In this document: positions 36,830 through 46,125 of the stretch, in pieces
Layout: each line of letters starts with the position of its first letter
Position numbering within the stretch: the first letter of the stretch is position 1
Assembly (NCBI RefSeq): GCF_039652615.1
Contig: NZ_JBDJAC010000013.1
Coordinates: 43,646 to 107,645, forward strand
DNA length: 64,000 nucleotides
DNA from: Fulvimarina sp039652615
GTDB taxonomy: Bacteria > Pseudomonadota > Alphaproteobacteria > Rhizobiales > Rhizobiaceae
Direction: 5' to 3'
Position numbers and translations under genes: made by a program
Notes under the pieces: model-generated
Database searches by the model: none
Seen by the model: only the letters and a program-made list of their open reading frames with translations
Told to the model about the DNA's origin: nothing

Positions 36830-36919
36830 TATTTATTGCATCACGCTCGAAGTCCGTCTACCCAGCGCGAGCCGGCTGTCACTGCGGCGGGTATGAAACG
36901 ATCTCCGGGAGAGCTCGAA

Positions 36920-38818
36920 ATGCCATCGCTGTGCGAAACGCTCGTGTCGACACCGAAGCCGGATCATGCGCTCCATCCCGAAGGGCAAGGGGCGGCCGCG
37001 CTCGCGGTCTCCAGCACGGCGGTGCATCAGGCCGGCGACTGCCTCGGCGATGCGCCGGACGACGACTGGAATCGGGCGGAGCGGATCGCGTTCCGGGCGT
37101 TCGCGAATGGCTACATGCGCGAGATCGATGCCGGCCGTCTTGTCTTCGACGGATTTTCGGAAAGCCCCTTCCTTCTCTTCGACCTGCCGAATCTCGGCCG
37201 AACCCTCCGGGCGGAGCTTCGATATCGGTCCCTCTGCGGGACCAACGACTTCGGCTCGGTCGAAATCGCGAATATCGAAGGCCGTTATCGCCCGATCGAC
37301 CGGATGGCGGCCATACAGGGCCTGATTGCGGAGGCTTCCCACGGGCGCGGCGATGCGGTGACGGCGGCCCGCCGGGCGGCCGAACTCGTCATGCAGGTGG
37401 TCGAGAGCACACGCGCGATCGCCAAAAACCTCGAAGGCAAGCGGACGCGGATCAACGGTCGCCAAGCCTTGCCAGCCTTCGTGGAGGCGGAGCAATCCGT
37501 TTCGGGCGGTCACTGGTTGCACCCGGCACCGAAGAGCATGGACGGGATCGCGGACTGGCAGCGCGCCATCTATGGTCCGGAGGCCGGACGAAGCTTCAGG
37601 CTAGTCGCATTCGCCGCGGATCGAGACCTCGTCCGGGAGGCCGCGGCCTACGGCCCAAAACCGAGCGAACTGGCCCTTGAGATTGCCGGCCGCAAGATCG
37701 CATCAGGTCTGTCGGGCCATGAAGCGCTGCTCCTCATGCATCCGCTACAGGCCCAGCACCTCCTTCTGAAGCCGGAGTTGAGCCCAGCACTGGCCGAGGA
37801 TCGTCTGCGCTGTCTCGGCGAGGCCGGTCCGCCTTTCTTCGCCACATCCTCGATGCGGACCGTCTATTCGCCCGACGCGCGCCACATGCTGAAGTTCTCG
37901 CTTCCCGTTCGGATCACCAATTCGATCCGGAAGAACGGACTTGAGGAGATGAGGGCAGGCGCGGCGATGGCGGCCTGGCTTCGCCGCGCCGGGCAAGCGG
38001 GGCGGCGCGATCGCCTGACCATCCTTCCCGATCCGGCCTGGACCACCCTGGCTTTCGCGAACGGCGCAGAAAGCGGATTCGAGACGATCTACCGGGACGT
38101 GCTCGAAGCAAACCCGGACGGCACATATCCGACCATGATCGCGGCTTTGCTGACCTCGCCGGATGGGCACGGGCGAAGCCGTCTGGCACGAATGATCGCA
38201 AAGCTCGCTGGATCGCGCGATCCACGGTCTCTGGAGCGAACCGCGCGCCAATGGTTCGCGGCATATCTCGCCTCCAGCCTCGATCCGCTCGTCTCCTTCT
38301 TCGATCAGACCGGCATCGCGCTCGAAGCCCATCAGCAGAACGCCCTTTTAAAGAGCGAGCGGGGCTGGCCTTGCGGCCTCGTTTACCGGGACAATCAGGG
38401 CTTCTACCTGACTTGCGAACGCCGGGACGAGATCGCGGCGCAATTTCCCGAGGCCCTCGGCATCGACGGTCTGTTCTTCGGCGAAGCGGAGATCGTCGGC
38501 CGCATGTCCTATTATCTCGTCGTGAACCAGATATTCGCGGTGATCGCCCGACTCGGCGAAGAGGGATTGTTGCGGGAGGAAGCAGGTCTTTCCGACCTCC
38601 GGGACAGGCTCGAACGCTTGCATGGGGAGACCGTCTCCAGCGGTCGCCGGTTCTGCGACTTCGTGCTCGAATCTCCCGAACTCGTCTCCAAGGCCAATCT
38701 CGGCCTGCGCCTCGCCGCGATCGACGAACTTGCGGCGGGAAATGTTTCCGGCATCTACGGGGCGATCGCCAATCCGATCGCGGGTCTCCGTGCTGCCCGC
38801 CCGAGGCGCGTGTCGTGA
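36920..38818 (+). CDS. asbA: NRPS-independent siderophore synthetase, petrobactin pathway (AsbA)
   Basis: 632-residue IucA/IucC-family ligase that joins a polyamine (spermidine in petrobactin) to citrate with ATP. The ATG at 36920 has GGGAG about 7 bases upstream and is preferred to longer frames. Family signatures are SGHEALLLMHPLQAQHLLL, SSMRTVYSPDARHMLKFSLP and RITNSIRKNGLEEMRAGAAM (ATP and citrate site), and ALEAHQQNALLKSERGWPCG near residue 475. It opens a tightly packed operon; its stop overlaps the asbB GTG. AsbA rather than AsbB is chosen from gene order and the N-terminal pattern; the two are homologous. Confidence 0.9.
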   Translation: MPSLCETLVSTPKPDHALHPEGQGAAALAVSSTAVHQAGDCLGDAPDDDWNRAERIAFRAFANGYMREIDAGRLVFDGFSESPFLLFDLPNLGRTLRAELRYRSLCGTNDFGSVEIANIEGRYRPIDRMAAIQGLIAEASHGRGDAVTAARRAAELVMQVVESTRAIAKNLEGKRTRINGRQALPAFVEAEQSVSGGHWLHPAPKSMDGIADWQRAIYGPEAGRSFRLVAFAADRDLVREAAAYGPKPSELALEIAGRKIASGLSGHEALLLMHPLQAQHLLLKPELSPALAEDRLRCLGEAGPPFFATSSMRTVYSPDARHMLKFSLPVRITNSIRKNGLEEMRAGAAMAAWLRRAGQAGRRDRLTILPDPAWTTLAFANGAESGFETIYRDVLEANPDGTYPTMIAALLTSPDGHGRSRLARMIAKLAGSRDPRSLERTARQWFAAYLASSLDPLVSFFDQTGIALEAHQQNALLKSERGWPCGLVYRDNQGFYLTCERRDEIAAQFPEALGIDGLFFGEAEIVGRMSYYLVVNQIFAVIARLGEEGLLREEAGLSDLRDRLERLHGETVSSGRRFCDFVLESPELVSKANLGLRLAAIDELAAGNVSGIYGAIANPIAGLRAARPRRVS

Positions 38819-40557
38819 CCCTCGTCCTCGACGGACCGGGACCGGACGGCCCGCTGCGCCGGGTTCTCGCGCAGCTTCTCTCGGCCGCGCTCTTCGAGGG
38901 CCTCTTGTCCGCAGATATTTTGGCGACCTCGGCGATCGAACGAGCGGTGCCGATGCGCACCCGGATCGGCTATCTCAATGTCGATTTTCGCGTTCTCAAA
39001 GGGGCTTTCGGACGTTACCGCATCCTGCCGGAAAGCGTCAGGATCGGCGGCGGAAAGCCGGACAGAAACACGCTTCTCGCCGTTCTCGCCGGGCTTCGCC
39101 CCAACCCCGCTCGCCTGGACGATCTCACCCGCGAATTCTCGCGCACCGTGTCCGGCCTTGCGGCCGCGACCGATCGCGCGCCGAAGGATCGTCGGGCCCT
39201 CGCCTGCGATCCTCTGGATGCGGCGATCTACGAGGGCCATCCCTACCATCCGGCTTTTCGAGGCCGGCTCGGCTTCAGCGCAGAGGACGATCGGGCCTTC
39301 GGGCCTGAGACCTGCGCCGCATTCAAACTCCACTGGTGTCTTGTCCGAAAAGAGCGGCTGTCGGAGGCCGGCACGATCGCAAACAGCCCGGATCGATGGG
39401 CCGATTTCGCGGGACAGGAGGTCGCGGCGGCGGCGCAGGCTCAGGCGGGACGCGACACCGCGGACTGGCGGCTGTTGCCGATCCATCCCTGGCAGTGGCA
39501 CCGGCACGCTCGCGATCTTCTCGCGCCTGCCGCAGCGCTCGGCGATCTGCATCATCTGGGTCAGATCGGCGCGTTTTATGGCGCAGGCCAATCGCTGCGA
39601 ACGCTCTTCAACCTCGAGCGCCCGCAATCGCCCCACCTGAAATTGCCCCTCGACGTCGTCAACACCTCGGTGCCGCGAACGCTGGAGCCGCACTGGGCGC
39701 TGGCCGCGCCCGCTTTGTCGGATTGGTTCGAAAGACTGGTGGGGGGCGATCCCTGGCTATCGGAAAACCGCCGCCTCGTCGCGCTCAAGGAGACCAGCGC
39801 CGCTGTCTTCGAACGCCATCTTTCGAGCGCCGAACAGATCGGTCTGATCCGGCGAGAGAACCCGGCAAAGGCGGTGGAGGCCGGCGAGAGCGCCGTTCCG
39901 CTCAACGCCCTGATGACGATCGAAAAGGATGGCGATCCCTTCATCCAGCCATGGATCGAGCGTTATGGCGTCAGGGCCTTTGCCGACCGGCTGATCGAGG
40001 TGGTGGTCCTGCCCTTCCTGCATCTTCTCGTCGCCCATGGTGTCGCGGCCGAGGCGCATGGCCAGAATGTCGTTCTCGTCCACCGGGACGGCTGGCCTGT
40101 GCGGATCGCGCTTCGCGACTTCTCGGACAATCTCGAATGGGTGCCGGACTTCCTGTGGAACGTGCCGCCGCTCCCGGATTTCGAAGCGATCGACCGGGTC
40201 TTCGCCGATCCCACACCCAACCGCTTCTACTGGATGGAGACGCTGGAGGACCTGCGCTGGCTTTTCATGGATGCGGTGCTGATCTTCTCGATCAGCGAGA
40301 TCTCGTTCCTTCTGGAGCGCCGTTACGGGCTTCCCGAGGCCGTCTTCTTCGAGACAATGGCCGTGATGATCAAGGATCATGTCCGCGCCTTCGGTCTCGA
40401 CGACCGGTTCCTGCGGCTCGGGCTCGATGCCGGGGAGATCGTCACCGATCGCCTGCTTGCCTCGAAACTCGGTCGAGATCCGACCTGGCCATTGCGTGTT
40501 GAAAACCCCCTCGCCCGCACGCTGTCGGGCAATCTCGCGAAAGGGGCCGCGGCATGA
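38815..40557 (+). CDS. asbB: NRPS-independent siderophore synthetase, petrobactin pathway (AsbB)
   Basis: 580-residue second IucA/IucC-type synthetase, which would condense the second polyamine or dihydroxybenzoyl-polyamine with the citrate intermediate. The GTG start at 38815 overlaps the asbA stop (GTGA). Key blocks are IYEGHPYHPAFRGRLGFS, LLPIHPWQWHRHARD, PHLKLPLDVVNTSVPRTLEP and VAAEAHGQNVVLVHRDGWPV, then the catalytic-loop LRDFSDNLEW. All key motifs of a complete enzyme are present and the length is as expected. The product feeds AsbC-E, which add 3,4-dihydroxybenzoyl groups. Confidence 0.92.
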   Translation: MTLVLDGPGPDGPLRRVLAQLLSAALFEGLLSADILATSAIERAVPMRTRIGYLNVDFRVLKGAFGRYRILPESVRIGGGKPDRNTLLAVLAGLRPNPARLDDLTREFSRTVSGLAAATDRAPKDRRALACDPLDAAIYEGHPYHPAFRGRLGFSAEDDRAFGPETCAAFKLHWCLVRKERLSEAGTIANSPDRWADFAGQEVAAAAQAQAGRDTADWRLLPIHPWQWHRHARDLLAPAAALGDLHHLGQIGAFYGAGQSLRTLFNLERPQSPHLKLPLDVVNTSVPRTLEPHWALAAPALSDWFERLVGGDPWLSENRRLVALKETSAAVFERHLSSAEQIGLIRRENPAKAVEAGESAVPLNALMTIEKDGDPFIQPWIERYGVRAFADRLIEVVVLPFLHLLVAHGVAAEAHGQNVVLVHRDGWPVRIALRDFSDNLEWVPDFLWNVPPLPDFEAIDRVFADPTPNRFYWMETLEDLRWLFMDAVLIFSISEISFLLERRYGLPEAVFFETMAVMIKDHVRAFGLDDRFLRLGLDAGEIVTDRLLASKLGRDPTWPLRVENPLARTLSGNLAKGAAA

Positions 40558-41804
40558 TCCGTTTCGCCGATCGACGTCTCGATGACGAGGCTCTTGCAAA
40601 CATCGCGTCGAGCATGGTCACGGATGGCCGCATCGGCTTGCCGCTTGCGGCCGCCCATGCCCTGTGCCTTTCCGATCCGGCCGAGATGATCGCCGCCTTT
40701 CTGCGCATTCGCAGCGAAGGCGGAAGCGTCATGCCGCTGCATCCCTCGACGCCCGAGCCCGCCGCGCGGCGCCAGGCGCTCAAGGCGGGATGCAGGAGCC
40801 TCACCTTCGGAACCGCTGCCGCGATCGCGCTGGAGCCGGACCATCCCCGTGCCGACTTCGATCATCGGCTGATCCAGACGAGTTCCGGCACCACGGGCGA
40901 GGCGAAGATCATCTCCCGATCCTTCGCCAGTATCGAGACGGAGATTGCGTCCTATACGCAGGTTTTCGAAGCGGCCCGTGACCTGACGCCGGTGGTCGCC
41001 TGTCCGGTCAGCCATTCCTACGGCCTGATCTGCGGCTTGCTCGCCGGTCTCGCGCGCGGCGCCGAGCCGCTGGTGATCCCGCCCGACAATCCGAAATACG
41101 TTCTTTCGATGCTCGGCGAGGTCGAGCGTCCGGTGCTTTACGCCGCGCCCGCATTCCTGCATGTGGCAGCGCGCTTCCTGAAGTCCGGCGAGATGCTGCA
41201 TGCGGCCATGACCTCCGGCACGCTTTTGCCCGCGCCCTGGTTCGAGACGATCCGCGCCAAGACCCACACGCTGTTCCAGCAATATGGCTGTTCGGAAGCC
41301 GGCGTCATCGCGGTCAACCAGGACCTTCGCCGGGCCGAGATCATGGGCCGCCCGCTGCCGCATCTGACCGTGACGGCCGGAACGCCGGACAGCCCGGCAC
41401 CGATCCTCGTCGAGACCGGCACCGAGCGCATCGATACGCGCGACCTCGGGCATTTCGACACCGGCGGTCTTCTTCATTTCGACGCGCGCCTTGACGATAC
41501 GATCATCGTCTCGGGGCTCAACGTCTATCCCCGCGAGGTGGAGGACGTTGCGCTCTCGATGCCGGGCGTCGGCGATGCCGTCGTCTTCGGGCTCGACGAT
41601 GCCCTCGCCGGCGGCCGCGTCGCTCTCATTTTCGAGGGCACCACCTCCGTCAGCGAGGCAGCTCTTGGCGCTTGGTGCATTGGGCGTCTCGCGGCCCACC
41701 AGCGCCCGCGCGAGATAAGGCGCGTCCCCGAGATCCCGCGCGGCCCCACCGGCAAGATCAGCCGGCGGGAGGTCCGCGCGCGCTATGCCGCCGACACCCT
41801 CTGA
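40554..41804 (+). CDS. asbC: 3,4-dihydroxybenzoate-AMP ligase (AsbC-like)
   Basis: 416-residue adenylate-forming enzyme that would activate 3,4-dihydroxybenzoate with ATP and load it on the carrier domain of the next gene. The adenylation core motif is QTSSGTTGEAKIISRSFA (about residues 103-120). Others are TLFQQYGCSEAGVIAVNQD (A5), LGHFDTGGLLHFDARLDDTI (A7/A8), IVSGLNVYPREVEDVAL and a C-terminal PRGPTGKISRREVRARY with the catalytic Lys. At 416 residues it is short for the superfamily but like AsbC of Bacillus. It overlaps asbB by four bases and is 11 bases from the AsbD-E gene. Confidence 0.9.
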   Translation: MIRFADRRLDDEALANIASSMVTDGRIGLPLAAAHALCLSDPAEMIAAFLRIRSEGGSVMPLHPSTPEPAARRQALKAGCRSLTFGTAAAIALEPDHPRADFDHRLIQTSSGTTGEAKIISRSFASIETEIASYTQVFEAARDLTPVVACPVSHSYGLICGLLAGLARGAEPLVIPPDNPKYVLSMLGEVERPVLYAAPAFLHVAARFLKSGEMLHAAMTSGTLLPAPWFETIRAKTHTLFQQYGCSEAGVIAVNQDLRRAEIMGRPLPHLTVTAGTPDSPAPILVETGTERIDTRDLGHFDTGGLLHFDARLDDTIIVSGLNVYPREVEDVALSMPGVGDAVVFGLDDALAGGRVALIFEGTTSVSEAALGAWCIGRLAAHQRPREIRRVPEIPRGPTGKISRREVRARYAADTL

Positions 41805-41815
41805 CAGGACCGATC

Positions 41816-43108
41816 ATGGATACGATAAGCCAGCCAACGCTCCTCGACACGATCCGCTGCGTGCTCGCCGAGGAAATCCGTCACCCGAACATGGACCGCT
41901 TCGCCATGGCCGCGCGCCTTCGCGAGGATCTCGGCATCGATTCGGTCGTGCTGATGGAGCTTTTCGTGCGGCTCGAAACCGGGCACGGCTACGAGGTTCC
42001 CCAGGCGGCGCTCGATGGGGCTCGCCTGATCACCGTCGGCGATCTCCTTCTGCATTTGGGAAGCGGAGCGGCGGCGCTAGACCTTTCGCCGCGGCGCGCG
42101 CCGCCGGTCGATCCGGAAAGAGGCCTCACCGAGGCCGCGGGTGAGGACGGCGTCCATGGCGAGATGCCGATGGACATCAAGGTCCATTGCTTCGCGAGTT
42201 GCCTGTGCGACGGACTGAAGAAGCGCGGCATCGACCAGCGTCCCTTCTACGCCGCGATCCCCGACGCCGAGATTGCGGTCGATGAGAATGGCCGCCTTCG
42301 CTACCATGCCGGTTTCATGGATCACGAGACCTTCCGCAGCGGCTTTCAGGAGCTTTACGGCGGCAGGGTGACCGACATCGTCGAAGCCTCGGCGCTTTTA
42401 TCCCATCTGGACGCGGGGTCGGCAACGATCGACGTCATGGCGATGGTCGATCTCCATCGCCTTCCGGAACGCGAAAACCCGTTCGATCGTGACCCGTTTC
42501 CACATTACGTCCTGATCGAGGCGACCGACGATCCGTCGACCGTCCTCATGCGGGATGTCGATTTTCGTTGGGAGGGTCCGATCGCGAGGGACCGGCTCCG
42601 CAGCGCCATGGAGAGCCCGCATGTTTCCGGCGGCTTCCTCATCGATCACACCCAGTCCCGGCAGCCGTCGCCGTCGGAGGGCGGCGCTTTCGTCGCACAA
42701 CGCCTCGCGGGCGACGGGCTCCAGCTCTCATCCACCTTGCGCACGATTATCGACCGGCATGTGGGGGAAGACCGGCTCGGCGATCTCACCGAGGCGGTCG
42801 CCGAACTGGCGATCCTCGTCATCCGAAAATACGCCTATGAGCATGTCTTCGCCTATCTCTGGCGGGGCCTTGGCCGGGACACGGCGGGTTTCGACTTCTG
42901 GGCGGACGAGATCGAACGGCTGGTCCAGGGGCTGCGGCTTGTTCAACTGGACATCAGCAAGCTCGCGGTGGACACCAGAGCGGAAACGGTCGGCGCAATC
43001 CACGAACGGCTCGACCAGCTCGACGGGATCGAGATCGCCATCCGCGACGAATTGCAGTCAGCGGCCGCTCTCCTTGCCAAAAGAGAGGCCACAGCCGTGG
43101 CGCGATGA
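41816..43108 (+). CDS. acyl carrier protein-condensing enzyme fusion (AsbD-AsbE)
   Basis: 430-residue protein that joins two normally separate petrobactin proteins. Residues 1-85 are a carrier domain with LREDLGIDSVVLMELFVRLE, where Ser43 of GIDSV is the phosphopantetheine site. After a short Ala/Pro linker, residues about 120-430 match the AsbE type (petrobactin condensing enzyme): KVHCFASCLCDGLKKRGIDQ, YHAGFMDHETFRSGFQELYG, HYVLIEATDDPSTVLMRDVD, GGFLIDHTQSRQ and VIRKYAYEHVFAYLWRGLGR. AsbE transfers the carrier-bound 3,4-dihydroxybenzoyl group to a polyamine amine. In Bacillus AsbD (about 91 aa) and AsbE (about 330 aa) are separate, and their sum matches this length. Confidence 0.88.
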   Translation: MDTISQPTLLDTIRCVLAEEIRHPNMDRFAMAARLREDLGIDSVVLMELFVRLETGHGYEVPQAALDGARLITVGDLLLHLGSGAAALDLSPRRAPPVDPERGLTEAAGEDGVHGEMPMDIKVHCFASCLCDGLKKRGIDQRPFYAAIPDAEIAVDENGRLRYHAGFMDHETFRSGFQELYGGRVTDIVEASALLSHLDAGSATIDVMAMVDLHRLPERENPFDRDPFPHYVLIEATDDPSTVLMRDVDFRWEGPIARDRLRSAMESPHVSGGFLIDHTQSRQPSPSEGGAFVAQRLAGDGLQLSSTLRTIIDRHVGEDRLGDLTEAVAELAILVIRKYAYEHVFAYLWRGLGRDTAGFDFWADEIERLVQGLRLVQLDISKLAVDTRAETVGAIHERLDQLDGIEIAIRDELQSAAALLAKREATAVAR

Positions 43109-43213
43109 CCTGCCCCATCCATCGCTCGTTCTTGCGAATTCCAACGCCGGTCGCGCTCGGCCTGGAGCGGGCGCCATTCGCCCGATGGCCTCATTTCTTG
43201 TACGTCTGATTGA

Positions 43214-44983
43214 ATGCTGAAGCGGTTCTTTTCCTATTATCGGCCCTATAAGGGGCTGTTCATGCTCGATTTCGGCTGCGCGGTGCTCGCCGGGCTTCTC
43301 GAACTCGGCTTTCCGATCGCCGTGAAGGTCTTCGTCGACGATCTCCTGCCCGGCAGCGAGTGGGCGCTCATCATCGCGGCGACCGTCGGCCTCTTGGCGA
43401 TCTATGTCCTCAACACAGGCCTGATGGCGGTGGTGACCTATTGGGGACATATGCTCGGGATCAATATCGAAACCGAGATGCGCCGCCGGGCCTTCGATCA
43501 TCTGCAAAAGCTCTCCTTCGGCTATTTCGACAACGTCAAGACCGGCCACCTCGTCGGCCGTCTGACGAAGGATCTGGAAGAGATCGGCGAGATCGCCCAT
43601 CACGGCCCGGAAGATCTCTTCATCGCCGTGATGACCTTTATCGGCGCCTTCGTGCTGATGCTGTTCGTCCATGTGGAACTGGCGCTGATCACCGGCGTCA
43701 TCGTGCCGGTCGGAGCCTGGCTGACGACACGCTACGGCGCCCGCATGACGGCGACGTGGCGCGCGATCTATGCCTCGGTGGGGGATTTCAACGCCCGGAT
43801 CGAGGAAAATGTCGGCGGCATCCGCGTCGTCCAGGCCTTTGGCAACGAGCATCACGAGCGCCGGCTGTTCTCGGCCAACAACGCCGAATATCGCCGCCGC
43901 AAACTCGACGCCTACAAGATCATGTCCTGGTCCCAGTCGCTGAACTATTTCTCCATGCGCCTCACCCAGGTGATCGTCATGGTGACGGGGACGTATTTCG
44001 TCATCGCCGGCGACCTCACCAATGGCGGCTTCGTCGGCTTCCTGCTTCTCGTCGGCGTGTTCTTCCGGCCTGTCGAAAAGATCGCGGCCGTGCTGGAGAG
44101 CTATCCGAAGGGCATCGCCGGCTTTCGTCGCTACTGCGAATTTCTCGATACCGAGCCGGATATCGAGGATCGGCCGGGAGCCGTCGTCGTGGAGGATGTC
44201 CGGGGCGAGGTCTCGTTCGACCGGGTGCGCTTTGCCTATGGCCGTAACGATCTTCCGGTTCTCGACGATGTCAGTTTCACCGCGAAGCCGGGCGAGACGA
44301 TCGCCTTTGTCGGCCCGTCCGGGGCCGGCAAGACGACGATTTGCGCATTGTTGCCGCGCTTCTACGACGTCACCGGCGGCGTGATCCGCATCGACGGCCG
44401 GGATATCCGCGACATGACGCTCGCCTCGCTGCGCAATCATGTAGGCGTCGTCCAGCAGGACGTCTTCCTCTTCGGCGGAACGGTGCGCGAGAACATCGCC
44501 TATGGACGCCTCGATGCAAGCGAGGAGGAGATCGTCTCGGCGATGCGGCGCGCTTCGCTCGCCGAAACGGTCGCGGCGCTGCCGAACGGCCTCGACACCA
44601 TCGTCGGCGAGCGCGGGGTCAAGCTCTCGGGCGGCCAGAAGCAGCGGCTGTCGATCGCCCGCATGTTCCTGAAGGACCCGGCGATCCTCATCCTCGACGA
44701 AGCGACCTCCGCCCTCGATACGGCGACCGAGCGACAGATCCAGGCCTCGCTCGCCGAACTCTCGAAAGGGCGCACCAGCCTCGTCATCGCCCACCGGCTG
44801 TCGACGATCCGCCATGCGGATCGGATCTGCTTCGTCGAAGCGGGCCGGATCGTGGAGACCGGCACCCATGACGCGCTCGTTGAGAAAGGCGGCGCCTATG
44901 CCCGCCTCGTCGCCGCCCAGCACGGGCATGACGATCGGGCGCCGATCCTCGATGACGAGGACAGCCGGTTCCAGTTCGTCTGA
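43214..44983 (+). CDS. ABC exporter (fused membrane and ATPase domains), probable siderophore exporter
   Basis: 589-residue type IV ABC half-transporter. Six transmembrane helices occupy residues 15-310 (including VFVDDLLPGSEWALIIAATV and GGFVGFLLLVGVFFRPVEKI). The ATPase carries Walker A GPSGAGKT near residue 368, Q-loop VGVVQQDVFLFGG, signature LSGGQKQR, Walker B AILILDEATSALD and H-loop VIAHRLSTI. Such MsbA-like homodimers export lipids, peptides or siderophores. It follows the asb genes on the same strand with a 105-base gap and ends convergent to DUF2218. A role in exporting the finished siderophore is an inference from location. Confidence 0.88.
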   Translation: MLKRFFSYYRPYKGLFMLDFGCAVLAGLLELGFPIAVKVFVDDLLPGSEWALIIAATVGLLAIYVLNTGLMAVVTYWGHMLGINIETEMRRRAFDHLQKLSFGYFDNVKTGHLVGRLTKDLEEIGEIAHHGPEDLFIAVMTFIGAFVLMLFVHVELALITGVIVPVGAWLTTRYGARMTATWRAIYASVGDFNARIEENVGGIRVVQAFGNEHHERRLFSANNAEYRRRKLDAYKIMSWSQSLNYFSMRLTQVIVMVTGTYFVIAGDLTNGGFVGFLLLVGVFFRPVEKIAAVLESYPKGIAGFRRYCEFLDTEPDIEDRPGAVVVEDVRGEVSFDRVRFAYGRNDLPVLDDVSFTAKPGETIAFVGPSGAGKTTICALLPRFYDVTGGVIRIDGRDIRDMTLASLRNHVGVVQQDVFLFGGTVRENIAYGRLDASEEEIVSAMRRASLAETVAALPNGLDTIVGERGVKLSGGQKQRLSIARMFLKDPAILILDEATSALDTATERQIQASLAELSKGRTSLVIAHRLSTIRHADRICFVEAGRIVETGTHDALVEKGGAYARLVAAQHGHDDRAPILDDEDSRFQFV

Positions 44984-44992
44984 CGCCGCCGA

Positions 44993-45298
44993 TCAGCGTC
45001 CCGCGTCACCCTCCGTGCGCTGCCAATCGAGCTTGGGGAAGGTCTCGCGAAAGGCGAAGCGTTCGAGATGCCGCTCCAGAACGTCCTCGATCGTGGCGAC
45101 ATCCTCGCCGCTCGAAGCCTGTGCAGAGAGAGACAGCCCGTCCTCGACGATCGCGACGGTTCCGGTTCCCATCTCGAAATTCAGGATGGCCGTCTGTTCG
45201 GTCTCCTCGACAGCAATCTTGTGACCGAAATGCTTGGCCATGGCCTGCTTGTAGCGATTGCCATGGGCGGTTTTGAATGCAGCGGACGATATGGTCAT
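44993..45298 (-). CDS. DUF2218 domain protein
   Basis: 101-residue protein starting at ATG 45298 (MTISSAAFKTAHGNRYKQAM). It matches the small DUF2218 family (PF09981) in pattern: an N-terminal helix with KTAHGNRYKQAMAKHFGHK, a beta segment AILNFEMGTGTVAIVEDGL, and a final helix DVLERHLERFAFRE. DUF2218 genes often sit near siderophore-interacting or FhuF-like reductases; the biochemical role is unknown. It lies 35 bases downstream of the fhuF-like gene at the end of the exb-tonB-fhuF set. Confidence 0.8.
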   Translation of the reverse strand: MTISSAAFKTAHGNRYKQAMAKHFGHKIAVEETEQTAILNFEMGTGTVAIVEDGLSLSAQASSGEDVATIEDVLERHLERFAFRETFPKLDWQRTEGDAGR

Positions 45299-45333
45299 GA
45301 TGCTCTCTCCGATGGTTGAGGGGTGATGGGTGA

Positions 45334-46113
45334 TCAGTCGCGCTTCGGGCAGGTGCCGCAAAAGCGTCGCGCTGCGCAGGTGTATTTCAGGCAGCACGTC
45401 ACGCGGATGGCTCTGGGCTCAGGAAGATCCGCTCGGGGACTCTCGCCCGGAGCGCCTGGGTCCCGCCAGAAAATCTCGCCGGCGAACCGTGGCGCAACGC
45501 TCCCAAGGAAGCGCGCAAGCGCGGGCCTCATGTCGTGGGCCGGACCGCCATGGCGCAGGACAACGAGATAGGGCGCGGCGATCGCGATAGCGCAATTGCT
45601 CCGCCGCAGGGCCGGAAGGATTCTCGCCCTCGGGATGCTGACAGCCTCAAGCGCGTGCGTGACGTCTGCGATTGCCGCGCCGAGATCGGCGATGCTCCCG
45701 CTGCGAACATCGGCAAAGCCCGCGGCCGCACGCCGGCTGTCCGGCTCCGGCTTCGCAATCCGGACGGTTCGGTTGGCATGGCTGGCCGGAACAAGCTCAT
45801 GCAGCAGCCAGAGCGTTGCGAGGGTCGACAGGATCGAACGAGACAGGTTCCTGTGGACCTGGGCGTGGGCGATCTTGTTCGACGGGGCGCCGCCTGCGCG
45901 CTCCCGGAGGCGGGCCCGTGTAAGCCGCTCAACCGTCAAAAGCGATGCCAGTGGTTCGCCGGTCTCCACCGCCAGGCGTGCATCAAGGAGTTCCGTTTCG
46001 AGCTCCATCCGGCAGGCGACGGGCGCCCGGTCGAGGAGACTGAGAAACTCTTCCCTGAGCGCCTTCCCTTTGCTGTCCTCGTCATATCGCTCGTGTCTCG
46101 TCTGCATCGGCAT
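45334..46113 (-). CDS. FhuF-type siderophore-iron reductase
   Basis: 259-residue ferric reductase-like protein. The C-terminus has CCLKYTCAARRFCGTCPKRD, exactly the C-C-x10-C-x2-C arrangement that holds the [2Fe-2S] cluster in FhuF. The N-terminal half is helical and variable, as in the family. It would reduce iron in the imported ferric siderophore to release it in the cytosol. It is 12 bases downstream of tonB and upstream of the DUF2218 gene, matching a release step after import. Confidence 0.85.
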   Translation of the reverse strand: MPMQTRHERYDEDSKGKALREEFLSLLDRAPVACRMELETELLDARLAVETGEPLASLLTVERLTRARLRERAGGAPSNKIAHAQVHRNLSRSILSTLATLWLLHELVPASHANRTVRIAKPEPDSRRAAAGFADVRSGSIADLGAAIADVTHALEAVSIPRARILPALRRSNCAIAIAAPYLVVLRHGGPAHDMRPALARFLGSVAPRFAGEIFWRDPGAPGESPRADLPEPRAIRVTCCLKYTCAARRFCGTCPKRD

Positions 46114-46125
46114 TCACCGATCCGT

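Noticed and set aside
38251..38814. Long upstream extension of the asbB frame
   Set aside because: It lies inside asbA in another frame; the GTG overlapping the asbA stop is the natural start.
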